This document shows positions 37,890 to 47,915 of a stretch of 64,000 nucleotides of DNA, in pieces. The position numbers and the translations under genes are program-made. The notes under the pieces were generated by a model that saw nothing but the letters and a program-made list of their open reading frames with translations, was not told where the DNA came from and did not search any database. Numbering within the stretch: position 1 is the first letter of the stretch; the number at the start of each line of letters is the position of its first letter. This DNA is from Psychrobacter sp. Ps6 (GTDB taxonomy: Bacteria; Pseudomonadota; Gammaproteobacteria; Pseudomonadales; Moraxellaceae): the NCBI RefSeq assembly GCF_022129235.1, contig NZ_JADQAI010000001.1, positions 248,001 to 312,000 of the forward strand, in the 5' to 3' direction.

Positions 37890-40193
37890 TTATTTATCAC
37901 TATTTTTGTCATTCAGCTCACTCTGCTCGGCTTCTTTCTCAGCCGCGCTAGAAGTGTCAGTGTCAGTTTTGGCAGTCGAATGAGTAGCATTGTCTTGACC
38001 AGAATCAGGCAAACGATTGGGATCAAGCGCTCCTTTTTTGTTTTTAGGCGCGTTACCATTACCGTTGGTATTACTATTACTAGACGTTTTGGTTTTCGAG
38101 GTCGAGGTCGAGTTTGCTGACATCACACCTTTATTTGCCGTATCAGTTGAGACAGCTTTTGGTGCCACAGCTTTATCATCCGTCGCTACTGGCGCGATAT
38201 TAGATGACTTATCTACGCCACTACTCACGCTCGCGGTACTTTTATCAGCGTTTTTAGCAGTGTCAGTGGTTGTCTCTGGTTCTGCTTTTTGAGTGATGTC
38301 GCTGCTCAGCTCTTTTTCTTTACGTTTTTCAGGTGCTTTTGAGCTCGATTCAAAGTTAGCATCGGCGACCATCCGCGCTTGCTCTTGCTTGGGTGTCACA
38401 TCTACTGGTTTTGGCTGTACTTCATCATCCACGACCAGTGAGATAAGCTTGCGATCACGCGGCACTGTACCGTCGAACTTATCAGTAATGACGTGCAGCT
38501 TGCCTTCTTTGTCTATGGTGTACAGCGGCACAAACTGCTTGTTATCCGCTTTATACTGCTCAAAGCTATAGCTGTCAGTGATGTTGGTGATTTTGATACG
38601 GGCTTTTTTGGACAGCATACTAGCAAGCTTGGTGTACGTCACATCTTTGCCAAATAGCCACTGTGAGTGAAAATTGGACTGCTTGTCGTCGCGCTCACTT
38701 CTGACTTTTTCATCACTGAACTTAAGACGGTATAGCTTACGTTCGCCAAATTCATGACGATAATGAATCTCAGACAAGGTATTCATCTCTTTGTCCATAC
38801 TCATGGCAAACAAACGACCAATACCGATAAGGTCGAGATGGTGATCAGCATGATCCGAGATGGGGTTGCCAAAATAAGTACGCAGTCCGCTCATGCGTGC
38901 GCGCGCGATATTGGTATAGTTATTATGCGCGACGATGACGTCGAAGCCTTGCTCTTTAAGAGAGGTGGCGATGAGTAGCGCAATCGGGTTTGAGCCGACG
39001 ATAAGAATACCATTGGTCTCAGGCTCACGTACGCCCAGCAAGTTGCCGACCACCTTTGCACCCAGACCCTGAATCATTACCGTACCAATGATGACCATAA
39101 ATACCAATGGTACAAGCAGCTCGACACCTTGAATATCATACTCTTGCAAACGAATCGCAAACAAGGATGAGATAGCAGCAGCGACGATACCGCGAGGACC
39201 AATCCAGCTGATCATCAGCTTTTCATTGGTTTTTAGGTTGGAGCCGATAGAGGACGCCCATACCGATAATGGACGCGCCACAAACATAACGATGGCAAGT
39301 AGCACCAGACCTGCAAATCCTACGCTCAATAAACTTGCCAGCTCTACACGAGCGGCCAAAATAATAAATAGCACAGAGATCAGCAGAACGGTTAAAGACT
39401 CATTGAACTCCAAAATTGTCTCGCGTGGGAATTTTGGCCAGTTTGCCAGTGCCACACCTAGTACGGTCACGGTCAATAGTCCTGATTCATGCTCTAAGTG
39501 ATTTGATACCGAAAACAAGACCAAGACGAATGCGAGGGTAAAAACATTGCGCAAAAACTCAGGAACCATATGACGACGCATGAGGAAGGCAAGCAACCAA
39601 GCGCCTGCCATACCAAGTGCGGTTGCCAATACGACAATCTTGGCAAATAGTAAGATACTACTGGCTTCGCCACCTGAGATGATATATTCATAGACCAATA
39701 CGACGGCGATTGCGCCGATTGGATCAATGATAATACCTTCCCATTTTAGGATGTTGGATATCGTTTTATTGGGGCGCACGCTACGCAACAGCGGCATAAT
39801 GACCGTCGGACCGGTCACGCAGACCAGCGCACCGAACAGGAGTGCAATCAATGGATCGACATCGAATAGCAAATAAGTCGACAGCGCCACGATAGCGATG
39901 GTGATGAGTACACCAACCGATACCAGCATTTGCACCACGGTACCGTGCTGTTTGATCTCATCGAATTCTAGGGTTAGCGAGCCCTCAAATAGGATAATCG
40001 CGACACCTAATGAGATAAAGGGAAACATCAATTCGCCCAGTACCAAATCAGGGTCAAATACGCCTAGTACTGGTCCGACGATAATACCAATCAATAATAA
40101 AAATAAAATGGACGGTTGCTTCAAATACCAAGCCAGCCATTGGGCGGCAATGCCAATCCCAACCACGCCGGATAGCAATAGGGCGGTATCCAT
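37890..40193 (-). CDS. NhaP/Kef-type cation:proton antiporter with TrkA-N domain
   Basis: 767-residue inner-membrane antiporter. Residues 1 to about 390 form some 12 hydrophobic segments of a CPA-type exchanger, with EGSLTLEF and CVTGPTVIMPLL, plus SWIGPRGIVAAAISSLF, a conserved NhaP element. A Rossmann-like TrkA-N domain follows (GILIVGSNPIALLIATSL), then a region before a long Ser/Thr/Asp/Lys/Asn-rich tail of about 150 residues with no predicted fold. Ion specificity cannot be read from the sequence. Confidence 0.9.
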   Translation of the reverse strand: MDTALLLSGVVGIGIAAQWLAWYLKQPSILFLLLIGIIVGPVLGVFDPDLVLGELMFPFISLGVAIILFEGSLTLEFDEIKQHGTVVQMLVSVGVLITIAIVALSTYLLFDVDPLIALLFGALVCVTGPTVIMPLLRSVRPNKTISNILKWEGIIIDPIGAIAVVLVYEYIISGGEASSILLFAKIVVLATALGMAGAWLLAFLMRRHMVPEFLRNVFTLAFVLVLFSVSNHLEHESGLLTVTVLGVALANWPKFPRETILEFNESLTVLLISVLFIILAARVELASLLSVGFAGLVLLAIVMFVARPLSVWASSIGSNLKTNEKLMISWIGPRGIVAAAISSLFAIRLQEYDIQGVELLVPLVFMVIIGTVMIQGLGAKVVGNLLGVREPETNGILIVGSNPIALLIATSLKEQGFDVIVAHNNYTNIARARMSGLRTYFGNPISDHADHHLDLIGIGRLFAMSMDKEMNTLSEIHYRHEFGERKLYRLKFSDEKVRSERDDKQSNFHSQWLFGKDVTYTKLASMLSKKARIKITNITDSYSFEQYKADNKQFVPLYTIDKEGKLHVITDKFDGTVPRDRKLISLVVDDEVQPKPVDVTPKQEQARMVADANFESSSKAPEKRKEKELSSDITQKAEPETTTDTAKNADKSTASVSSGVDKSSNIAPVATDDKAVAPKAVSTDTANKGVMSANSTSTSKTKTSSNSNTNGNGNAPKNKKGALDPNRLPDSGQDNATHSTAKTDTDTSSAAEKEAEQSELNDKNSDK

Positions 40194-41034
40194 AAATTAA
40201 TCCTTTTGTAATCTTGTCATATTTTATATCTATCAAATAGCTGCCATAAGATAGTCGCTACCGTTCACTTCATAATAAGTTGCTATCATTACTTATCTTA
40301 TCTGGGTCATAGCACTGATAGCCATCATGAATCACAACATGAGCTAGATATGATATATATACTATAAAGTAGCAAAGACAAAAGCAGTCCTAGACAAATA
40401 ATGTGGGTCTAGAAATGCAAAAGATGGAAAATAAGGGTGATGATAGCCAGCTTGATAAACGAGTAGTCGATAGTATTTTTACTAATTGACTTTTGTTTGT
40501 TTTGTGATTTGTTTTGCTTTGCTTGCTATCATAACATGGTTTGATTCATATACATGTATATAGCGCCTGCCACGATATCAGCGCGCAGCCACAAAATTGT
40601 ACAAAGTCAGTATGAAATAACCATGCCTTGGGTTATCCTGCATTATGGAAATAATGGCAAGATAACGTTTTGTTCATCATACAGTAGCTACGTTGGTCAT
40701 GCACGCCGCCAAAACGACAATAATATGGCGTTAATCAGAGACCATATATTGGTGCTAAGGGTTTATGTTCGCTAAAGCCACCCATTCTAATTTTTACTAA
40801 ATAAGTATAAAAACGGGGCTGATATGATCGTTACTATATCAGCCTAGCGATAAAACATATATGAAATCGATGCATAGTACGAATACCATCGTGTAATATG
40901 AGTATAACGATGTAAGCAAATATAAGAACGCTGACCAATAACGATTGAGGTTATGTGCGTCAGGCAAGACGTTATCGAGTACCACCATCATCTAATTACC
41001 AACAATAATAATGACCATTCATATGGGGGACAAT
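40194..41034. other. Intergenic region between antiporter and degP-type genes
   Basis: About 840 bases. A 73-codon frame at 40554-40775 lacks a ribosome binding site and coding-like composition and is not called. A perfect 9-bp hairpin (40817-40844) is the only structure I noticed. Confidence 0.5.
40817..40844. repeat. Inverted repeat (9-bp perfect stem)
   Basis: GGCTGATAT pairs with ATATCAGCC around a 10-base loop. No T tract follows, so it is not a typical terminator; it may be an operator or RNA hairpin. Confidence 0.6.
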
Positions 41035-42489
41035 ATGCCTATCAATATGTTTAAATCACGAACCACTGTCGATATACGACTTTGGTTACAGCGTAGTGCG
41101 CTGGCACTCGCTGTGAGTACGGCGATGGTGGCGAGTATTAATGTCACCACAATGAGCAATGCCCATGCGGCTGTAACCACGGCTGACTTTTCTGGCCTAG
41201 TTCAACAAGTGACGCCCGCAGTGGCACGTGTCAACGTCACCAAGACAGTCAGTGAGGCTGAGCTTGCTAAGGCGCAAACGGCTGAAGTGTTGCGGCAGTT
41301 TTTTGGCGATCGGGTGCGCATTCCTGATCGAGCAGTCACGCCAGCGATAGAGCATGCTTATGGTACGGGCTTTTTTGTCACATCTGACGGCTACATGCTG
41401 ACCAACCATCACGTCATTGAGGGCGCTGACAAAATCACCGTCACACTTAACGATAGAACCGAGCTTGATGCAACTTTGATTGGTAGTGACGAGCGCTCAG
41501 ATGTGGCGGTGCTAAAAGTTGAAGGCACTCAGTTCCCCGCGCTACCGATTGGCGACTCAAACAGCTTAAAAGTAGGGGAGCCCGTACTAGCCATTGGTTC
41601 ACCATTTGGTTTTGATTATTCGGCTTCCGCTGGCATCGTCAGTGCCAAATCACGCAGTTTCTCACGCGAAACCAGTGTGCCGTTCATTCAAACCGACGTG
41701 GCACTGAACCCTGGTAACTCAGGTGGCCCTCTATTTAATCAGCGCGGCGAAGTGATTGGTATCAACTCGCGTATCTTTAGTGGGACGGGCGGCTACATGG
41801 GACTATCGTTCTCTATCCCGATTGACGCTGCTATGGATATCTATGAGCAATTAAAGACCAGTGGTGAAGTCGCTCGCGCATATTTGGGTATCTATCCCCA
41901 AGATATCGACCGTAATCTGGCCGAAGCTTATAAATTGGATAAACCACAAGGCGCTTTGCTGACTCGCGTTTCTCCAGACTCGCCAGCACAAAAAGCAGGT
42001 CTAAAACCTGGTGACATTATCTTGCAGTACAACAATGTACAAATCATGCGAGCATCTGACTTATTGAATCTTCTCAATCGAGCAAAGCCAAGCGATCCAT
42101 TTCGCGCACAGATTCAGCGCAATGGTAAGCAAATGATCATTAGCGGTAAGCTCGCTTATGCACCTAATGATGTTAGAGCCCAAAGTGGGGATCAGCAGAG
42201 CAATGATGTACAACTGGGCTTACGCTTGCGTGATTTAACCGAGGAGGAGCAAGTAGAAGTCGCTAAGGATAGAAAAACAGGCATATTAGTGACGACTGTT
42301 GATCCGACAGGACTTGCTGCTCGCTCAGGTATTTTGGCAGGTGATGTCATTACTAACTTTCACCAAAAACCCATTAAAAACGTAAAGGACTTCTCTGGTG
42401 CGATTTCTTCTTTACCAAAGAAAGGCGTTGTGACCATAGAGGTTATCCGTCAAGGTATCCCTGCTATTATTGGTCTGCGTATTGAGTAG
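41035..42489 (+). CDS. DegP/MucD-type periplasmic serine protease
   Basis: 484-residue Do-like protease. Signal peptide ends near SNAHA-AV. Catalytic triad His126 (TNHHVIEGAD), Asp156 (RSDVAVLK) and Ser229 (NPGNSGGPL) are intact, followed by two PDZ domains (starting near YLGIYPQDI and QLGLRLRDL). The ATG at 41035 is chosen because GGGGGA lies 3-4 bases before it; in-frame ATGs at 41011 and 41023 are alternatives. It acts in envelope protein quality control. Confidence 0.93.
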   Translation: MPINMFKSRTTVDIRLWLQRSALALAVSTAMVASINVTTMSNAHAAVTTADFSGLVQQVTPAVARVNVTKTVSEAELAKAQTAEVLRQFFGDRVRIPDRAVTPAIEHAYGTGFFVTSDGYMLTNHHVIEGADKITVTLNDRTELDATLIGSDERSDVAVLKVEGTQFPALPIGDSNSLKVGEPVLAIGSPFGFDYSASAGIVSAKSRSFSRETSVPFIQTDVALNPGNSGGPLFNQRGEVIGINSRIFSGTGGYMGLSFSIPIDAAMDIYEQLKTSGEVARAYLGIYPQDIDRNLAEAYKLDKPQGALLTRVSPDSPAQKAGLKPGDIILQYNNVQIMRASDLLNLLNRAKPSDPFRAQIQRNGKQMIISGKLAYAPNDVRAQSGDQQSNDVQLGLRLRDLTEEEQVEVAKDRKTGILVTTVDPTGLAARSGILAGDVITNFHQKPIKNVKDFSGAISSLPKKGVVTIEVIRQGIPAIIGLRIE

Positions 42490-43147
42490 ATAAAACCATA
42501 AAAAAGTGATTTGGAGAGCAGCATACCGAAGAATACCGAAAAGTATAATTGTTCATCATAAATATCGCTCGCCATAATACGCAAACGGATATTGTAGTAG
42601 TCTGCGAATAATATATTTGAATATTCGTCAGCAGCGGTATTGGCACGCGAGGCCTGCCTTTTCGATTATATCGTCCCACCATCGATGTGTTGACGATTCG
42701 TTAACATTAATCAAAAGACTTATCAGTGCTGATTCATTACGCTAAACTAGCTATTGAGTTTAGCGTTTGTTTATTGATAAAGCTCTGAGCTTATATTTAT
42801 GATTTTTGGTAATATAAAAGTCTCTTTTTGACCTCTGATTTATGATTGCAGCCTCAATTGATTGATAGCGGTCAAATCAAAATATGCTACACTAGCAGGC
42901 GTTTTTATTATTATATTTTATGGCGCAGCAGGTATTCGCGGTCACTGGCATAGATAATGCCAATACTCACTTGAATACGCAGTAATTTATAATGTAAACG
43001 TTATGATAATAAATAAAATTTCAGCATTAACATCAAGCAAGGGTTGGCCATTAGCGTTTATCAACGCATATAATTTTTTGGCACTTGCAAACGACCTATC
43101 ATGTGACAGCTTTGATAAAAGCTAGGATAATACAGTAAGGCACGGTT
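42490..43147. other. Intergenic region upstream of dapA
   Basis: About 660 bases. An extended -10 (TGCTACACT at 42885-42893) would give a dapA leader of roughly 250 bases. I saw no lysine-riboswitch core and no ORF; the leader is unexplained. Confidence 0.45.
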
Positions 43148-44053
43148 ATGAGCACAGCATACGACGAGATCAAAACCCGATTACAAGGCTCAATGGTAGC
43201 CTTGGTAACGCCCATGCATCCTGACGGTACAGTTGATTATAAACGTCTGGCTGACCTCATAGACTGGCAGATAGAGCAGGGCACACATTGCCTCGTTGCT
43301 GTTGGTACCACTGGTGAGTCGGCAACCCTATCAATGCAGGAGCATAGCGATGTCATTCGCTATTTTATCCAGCACGTTAAAGGTCGCGTGCCAGTCATCG
43401 CAGGTACTGGCGCGAACAACACCATGGAAGCGATTAAACTGACTCAAGACGCAGCAGATGCTGGTGCAGATTGTGCGTTGTTGGTTGCTCCTTATTATAA
43501 TAAGCCGCCACAAGAAGGCTTGTTTCAGCATTATCAAGCCATTGCTAAAGCCGTCAATATTCCCCAGATGCTTTATAACGTACCGGGGCGCACGGTCGTT
43601 GATATTGCACAAGACACGGTTGAGCGTTTGTGTGATATCGATAATATCGTCGCTATCAAAGATGCGACAGGCTCTGTTGGTCGCGGTGAGCAATTGATTA
43701 AAGCCGTTGGTGATAGAATGGTCGTATTGTCTGGTGATGATGGCACAGCGCTTGATCTACTAAAAGTAGGCGGTAAAGGCAATATCTCAGTGACTGCCAA
43801 CGTAGCGCCAAAAGCCATGAGCGAGACTTTCGCTGCTGGCTTGCGCGGTGATTTCGCAGCCGCTGACAAAATCCACGATGTGGTCAAGCATTTACATCGT
43901 GATTTATTTATCGAATCAAGCCCTATCCCAGCGAAATACGCCCTACATAAAATGGGTATTATCGATAAAGGTATTCGCTTACCACTCGTTTGGTTGGCAG
44001 AGCAGCATCATGCGACTATTGATGAAGCGTTGGTTCGAGCAAACATACTATAA
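43148..44053 (+). CDS. dapA: 4-hydroxy-tetrahydrodipicolinate synthase
   Basis: Condenses pyruvate with aspartate semialdehyde, the first step of the lysine/diaminopimelate branch. 301 residues with TTGESATL, the catalytic Tyr in MLYNVPGRT and the Schiff-base Lys171 in IVAIKDATG, plus GDDG. Followed by a BamC-like lipoprotein gene and purC, the dapA-bamC-purC order known from other gammaproteobacteria. Confidence 0.97.
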   Translation: MSTAYDEIKTRLQGSMVALVTPMHPDGTVDYKRLADLIDWQIEQGTHCLVAVGTTGESATLSMQEHSDVIRYFIQHVKGRVPVIAGTGANNTMEAIKLTQDAADAGADCALLVAPYYNKPPQEGLFQHYQAIAKAVNIPQMLYNVPGRTVVDIAQDTVERLCDIDNIVAIKDATGSVGRGEQLIKAVGDRMVVLSGDDGTALDLLKVGGKGNISVTANVAPKAMSETFAAGLRGDFAAADKIHDVVKHLHRDLFIESSPIPAKYALHKMGIIDKGIRLPLVWLAEQHHATIDEALVRANIL

Positions 44054-44175
44054 CTTGATTTTCAGCGATTTAAGACTTGTTGCTCGACGATTAATATTCA
44101 AGCGAGCAATGAGTCAACTTATCATGATGAGTCAATCGCCTAAATGAGCAATAACTGCTAACTCAGAGAGACAAC

Positions 44176-44490
44176 ATGATGACAGTATCATCAAAGACGA
44201 CAAAACTACTTCCTGCAATGCTGACCTTAGTTTTGGGTAGTACGTTGGTATTGAGCGGCTGCCAAGCGACCAAGAGCTTGCTTGGAAAGCGCGACAATGG
44301 CAGCTTAGACTATCAACAAAGCAAAAAGCTTGCACCGATAGAACTACCAGCTGCTCAAGAAACAGCACCTTTCGTGCCTTTGTACCCAACGCCGAATGTG
44401 GGCGCGAACACGCTTAAACTACAGAATGAGTCAGGTAATCAGTATCAGCTGCCAAAGCCTCAGCGAGCTGTTAGTAGCCCTTCAAACTAA
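44176..44490 (+). CDS. Short BamC-like lipoprotein
   Basis: 104-residue lipoprotein with lipobox LSGC (Cys29). The mature part has only about 75 residues, with LDYQQSKKLAPIELPAAQ and YPTPNV. It sits exactly where bamC (nlpB) lies in enteric bacteria, between dapA and purC, and its residues resemble the extended N-terminal region of BamC that binds BamD. The two folded BamC domains are absent. I infer a reduced BamC; the similarity is short, so the call stays tentative. Confidence 0.65.
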   Translation: MMTVSSKTTKLLPAMLTLVLGSTLVLSGCQATKSLLGKRDNGSLDYQQSKKLAPIELPAAQETAPFVPLYPTPNVGANTLKLQNESGNQYQLPKPQRAVSSPSN

Positions 44491-44615
44491 TTTATTTCTT
44501 CATTTGTACCGCCGATTTTTATGATTATTGATTAAAATAATATCGATATTGTAATAAGAGTCAGCGGTCGCTGCGCGTTTTTACCACATAAGCTTGAACG
44601 AACAGGAACTCCATA

Positions 44616-45329
44616 ATGCAAAAGCAACAACTGCTGTATAAAGGCAAAGCCAAATCTGTCTATGAAACAGAAGACAATGATCTTCTGATTTTACACTTCC
44701 GTGATGATACCTCAGCGCTTGATGGTAAGCGTATCGAACAATTGGCGCGTAAAGGCGTGGTGAATAACCGCTTTAATGCTTTTATCATGCAAAAATTGTC
44801 TGATGCTGGCATCGAGACGCATTTTGAAAAGCAATTGTCTGACGACGAAGTATTGGTCAAGCGTTTGGACATGATTCCTGTAGAGTGCGTGGTGCGTAAC
44901 TTTGCCGCTGGTAGTTTGGTACGTCGTTTGGGCTTAGAAGAAGGGCAGGCATTGACGCCGCCAACGTATGAGCTTTTTTATAAAGACGATGCGCTAGGTG
45001 ATCCGATGGTCAACGAGTCGCTCTCTGTTTCTCTTGGCTGGGCGACCAAAGAACAATTGGCTAAAATGGAAGAGCTGACCTATCAAGTCAACGATGTACT
45101 CAAAGCATTGTTTGATGCAGGTGATTTGATTTTAGTTGATTTTAAACTAGAGTTTGGCGTATTCCATGACCGTATCGTATTGGGTGATGAGTTCTCACCA
45201 GATGGCTGCCGTATCTGGGATAAGAGCACCAAGAAGAAACTAGATAAAGACCGTTTCCGTCAGTCATTAGGCGATGTGATTGAAGCTTATGAAGAAGTGG
45301 CTGACCGTATCGGTGTGCCATTAAAATAA
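44616..45329 (+). CDS. purC: SAICAR synthetase
   Basis: Phosphoribosylaminoimidazole-succinocarboxamide synthase of purine synthesis. 237 residues starting [18 protein letters not shown], with [11 protein letters not shown], the EVEC-like [14 protein letters not shown], and LVDFKLEFG and [12 protein letters not shown]. Length and motifs match the bacterial enzyme. Terminator follows directly. Confidence 0.97.
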   Translation: MQKQQLLYKGKAKSVYETEDNDLLILHFRDDTSALDGKRIEQLARKGVVNNRFNAFIMQKLSDAGIETHFEKQLSDDEVLVKRLDMIPVECVVRNFAAGSLVRRLGLEEGQALTPPTYELFYKDDALGDPMVNESLSVSLGWATKEQLAKMEELTYQVNDVLKALFDAGDLILVDFKLEFGVFHDRIVLGDEFSPDGCRIWDKSTKKKLDKDRFRQSLGDVIEAYEEVADRIGVPLK

Positions 45330-45352
45330 GCGTTTAATACTTAGCATAAAAT

Positions 45353-45382
45353 AAAAAACTGAGCCTTGTGCTCAGTTTTTTT
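45353..45382 (+). terminator. Intrinsic terminator after purC
   Basis: AAAAAACTGAGC pairs with GCTCAGTTTTTT around a 5-base loop, followed by further T. Confidence 0.88.
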
Positions 45383-45527
45383 ATGTCATTATATAATGGT
45401 AGTACCCTAGTGAGGACTTGAATGCTAAGCTGCGGGCTAATGTTATCAACGTTTTAAATCGCTGAAATATTCACAGTGTACTTCATGGTGTACTTAACAT
45501 ACATATTCTATTCATGATCGGTGCGAT

Positions 45528-45974
45528 TCAGGTTAAGCAGAGCTGCGCCGCTATTCGCTTTTCCCATTCAGATTTAGAAATGAAGCCGATATTGTCTGAC
45601 TTTATTTCTTCTAGAATAATATAATAAGCACTAAGCCGGTTAATAGTATTGATGATCTCAGTTTTTTGACGTTTCGCTTCAGTAAGTTTTTTGGAAATAG
45701 TAATTAAATCTTTATCAATATTGAGAGTGCCATTGAAATGATCATTTAGGTGTCTTTTAAATTCATTAAGAGTAAAACCGATAGCTTGTGCGCCTTTAAT
45801 CATTTTAATACGCTCAATACATTCAGGATGAAATTCAGTGTATAGGCGTGATCCCGCTTGGCGTTTTCGAGATTTCAGTAACCCCATCTCATCGTAATGA
45901 CGAATAGTATCTTTGGTTGTGTTAGCTTGGGCTGCTAAAGCTCCTATTAATAAGAATGATGTATCAGATTCCAT
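45528..45974 (-). CDS. MerR-family transcriptional regulator
   Basis: About 148 residues from the ATG at 45974 (a longer frame upstream has no similarity). The N-terminal HTH reads GALAAQANTTKDTIRHYDEMGLL and continues with SRLYTEFHPECIERIKMI, the MerR pattern; the remainder is a coiled-coil dimerisation helix. No Cys-based metal site is evident in the short effector region. Its target is unknown; an unknown gene lies just upstream on the same strand. Confidence 0.85.
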   Translation of the reverse strand: MESDTSFLLIGALAAQANTTKDTIRHYDEMGLLKSRKRQAGSRLYTEFHPECIERIKMIKGAQAIGFTLNEFKRHLNDHFNGTLNIDKDLITISKKLTEAKRQKTEIINTINRLSAYYIILEEIKSDNIGFISKSEWEKRIAAQLCLT

Positions 45975-46123
45975 ACCATATACCTTAAAAATATAATTTT
46001 TATCTAGTTTTAAATAATTATACCTAAATAGAACCAGTAAGAACTGATTTCTGACATCCAACGTCATAAACTCTGTTGTGGGAACATGATCGGTGCGCTA
46101 TACAGGCACCGAACTGTTGGATA

Positions 46124-46465
46124 CTAACGGCTATTCAATAAATTATTGTCAACACTTACTATCAAACTAGTTATATCACTTCTCAACTTTGTTAACACTT
46201 TGTTTGCTTCAACTCTTTCGTTAAAGTCTTTTCTCCAAATGAAGAAATCCGAAAAGCTACCATTACCGGAGTTCATAAGACTGTAGGTGTCTCCAACGCT
46301 TTTAATGGTTGCTTTAGCGTCTTCGTTATATTTTAACGAGTACTGTATTCTATTTATAATTACATTAATTCCTCTTATATAGTTGTGTTCATCCTCCTGA
46401 AGTAAAATTTCTCTCAATTTTAAAAAATAGTGATTTAGCTCAGTTAATTTATCTATATTATTCAT
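46124..46465 (-). CDS. Unknown A+T-rich accessory protein
   Basis: 113-residue, mostly helical protein with EILLQEDEHNYIRGINVIIN and a Gly-rich turn followed by SDFFIWRKDFNERVEAN. The latter segment feels like a conserved motif of small accessory-region proteins, but I cannot name the family. Base composition is more A+T-rich than purC or the glycosylase gene around it, as in the RM module, which suggests acquisition. Good ATG start; no recognised promoter. Confidence 0.6.
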   Translation of the reverse strand: MNNIDKLTELNHYFLKLREILLQEDEHNYIRGINVIINRIQYSLKYNEDAKATIKSVGDTYSLMNSGNGSFSDFFIWRKDFNERVEANKVLTKLRSDITSLIVSVDNNLLNSR

Positions 46466-46791
46466 TTTATTTGCCTATCGAATTTCCTGAAATAACGTTA
46501 GCTATACAATTTTTTATAGGGCATACCCCAAGGAAACCAGTTATCTCACCCTTCAAACCTATTAATAGACTACTTAAAACAGACCGCTATAATAGAACCA
46601 CTTATAACAGACTATAATTCCTATCCATTTATCAACAGTATCACTCTTCAGCCATAGGCTTATCATTTAGCTCGTATAAAAAATCAAACATAGCGCTAAC
46701 ACTGTCTTTGATACCTTATCTTACTTTTATGCTAATTTGTCAGTACTTACTCATATCAATTAGACCATAAAAATAAGAAAAGGTTTCGCTA
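46466..46791. other. A+T-rich intergenic region upstream of the glycosylase gene
   Basis: About 325 bases with no ORF or RNA signal that I can support. Confidence 0.5.
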
Positions 46792-47424
46792 ATGTCTACT
46801 GTCTCATCAACTGTTTTAGATCCTAGCTGGTTTACGCGTCCGACCTGTGTGGTCGCTGCCGATTTGGTGGGCAAAGTCTTATGTCGACAGCTAATCGACA
46901 GCGACGGATCAGAAAAAGTTTTGCGAATGCGTATCTCAGAGACCGAAGCCTATATTGGTCAAGATGACCCCGCTTGCCATTCACATGCAGGGTCACGAAC
47001 GGCGCGCACAGAGATTATGTATGAGCAAGGCGGTGTGTTCTATGTCTATTTGACATACGGTGTGCATCATATGCTAAATTTGATTAGCGGCCCTCTAGAG
47101 TCACCTGAATCGGTATTGATTCGCGCTGGGTTTTTGACGGATGATAGCGACCGTCTGATTGATGAGCAACAACTCAGCCCAAATAAGCAGCTGACTCACC
47201 CCAAGCAATTTGCAGGTCCGGGTAAGCTGACCAAGCGCTTGCAGATAACTCGCGACTTATATGGCAAGCCTATCACGCCAGACTCAGGCGTTTGGGTCGA
47301 AGATGATGGTTGCCAGCCGCCCGTGTCAGTGCGTCCGCGTATCGGTATTGATTATGCCGGTGATGCCAAAGACTGGTTGCTACGCTATATATGGACCGAT
47401 CATCCTTCTTTATCTAAGAACTAG
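46792..47424 (+). CDS. DNA-3-methyladenine glycosylase (AAG/MPG family)
   Basis: Base-excision repair enzyme removing alkylated purines. The 210-residue protein has SETEAYIGQDDPACHS, the active-site Glu and YxxDxAxH-like elements, RTARTEIMYEQGGVFYVYLTYG and QFAGPGKLTKRL, all typical of the AAG (MPG) fold rather than AlkA or Tag. A small YqfO-like gene follows 37 bases downstream. Confidence 0.93.
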   Translation: MSTVSSTVLDPSWFTRPTCVVAADLVGKVLCRQLIDSDGSEKVLRMRISETEAYIGQDDPACHSHAGSRTARTEIMYEQGGVFYVYLTYGVHHMLNLISGPLESPESVLIRAGFLTDDSDRLIDEQQLSPNKQLTHPKQFAGPGKLTKRLQITRDLYGKPITPDSGVWVEDDGCQPPVSVRPRIGIDYAGDAKDWLLRYIWTDHPSLSKN

Positions 47425-47461
47425 TAGATTGAGATTTAAAACTATTTTGTGAGGTAAGTTC

Positions 47462-47773
47462 ATGTATAAGTTGACGGTTTTTATTCCTGATGAGGCGTTA
47501 GAGCAAGTAAAGGCTGCATTGTTTGCTGCTGGTGCTGGGAGTATTGGCGATTACGAGCAGTGCTGTTGGCAAGTGCAAGGAACGGGACAGTTTATGCCGT
47601 TAGCAGGTAGCGCGCCGCATATCGGTAAGCAAGATAGTTTAGAAATGGTCGATGAGTGGCGAGTAGAGATGGTCGTCGATGACGCGTTTATTACTGCTGC
47701 TGTCATCGCGTTAAAAGAGGCGCACCCGTATGAAACGCCAGCGTATGATGTGATAAAAGTCTTGGATTTTTAG
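47462..47773 (+). CDS. YqfO/NIF3-associated domain protein
   Basis: 103-residue protein equal to the stand-alone version of the domain inserted in YqfO/NIF3 proteins (CutA1-like fold): VFIPDEALEQVKAALFAAGAGSIGDYEQC, FMPLAGSAPHIG and the conserved C-terminal AHPYETPAYDVI. Function unknown. Start has GAGG about 7 bases upstream. Confidence 0.88.
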   Translation: MYKLTVFIPDEALEQVKAALFAAGAGSIGDYEQCCWQVQGTGQFMPLAGSAPHIGKQDSLEMVDEWRVEMVVDDAFITAAVIALKEAHPYETPAYDVIKVLDF

Positions 47774-47823
47774 TTTTATATAGAAAAATATTAGCTTATT
47801 GAGTGTAAAAGTTCTCATAAAAA

Positions 47824-47856
47824 AACCAAATAAGCCACTTGATGACTTATTTGGTT
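47824..47856. terminator. Intrinsic terminator
   Basis: AACCAAATAAG pairs with CTTATTTGGTT around an 11-base loop; five A precede on the left, so it probably serves both the YqfO-like gene and the convergent lipoprotein gene. Confidence 0.7.
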
Positions 47857-47915
47857 GTAAATTTTCTGATGTTTCAACTGAGTATTAACAGTGAATATCA
47901 GACCCTAATAATCGA

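Noticed and set aside
38017-38571. Two sizeable + strand ORFs opposite the antiporter tail
   Set aside because: They are antisense to a low-complexity Ser/Thr-rich coding region and have no start signals; artefacts of codon composition.
40554-40775. 73-codon ORF in the gap before the DegP-type gene
   Set aside because: No ribosome binding site, no recognisable domain and random-like composition; treated as chance.
42894-43147. Possible lysine riboswitch upstream of dapA
   Set aside because: The conserved lysine-riboswitch core sequences could not be found in the leader.
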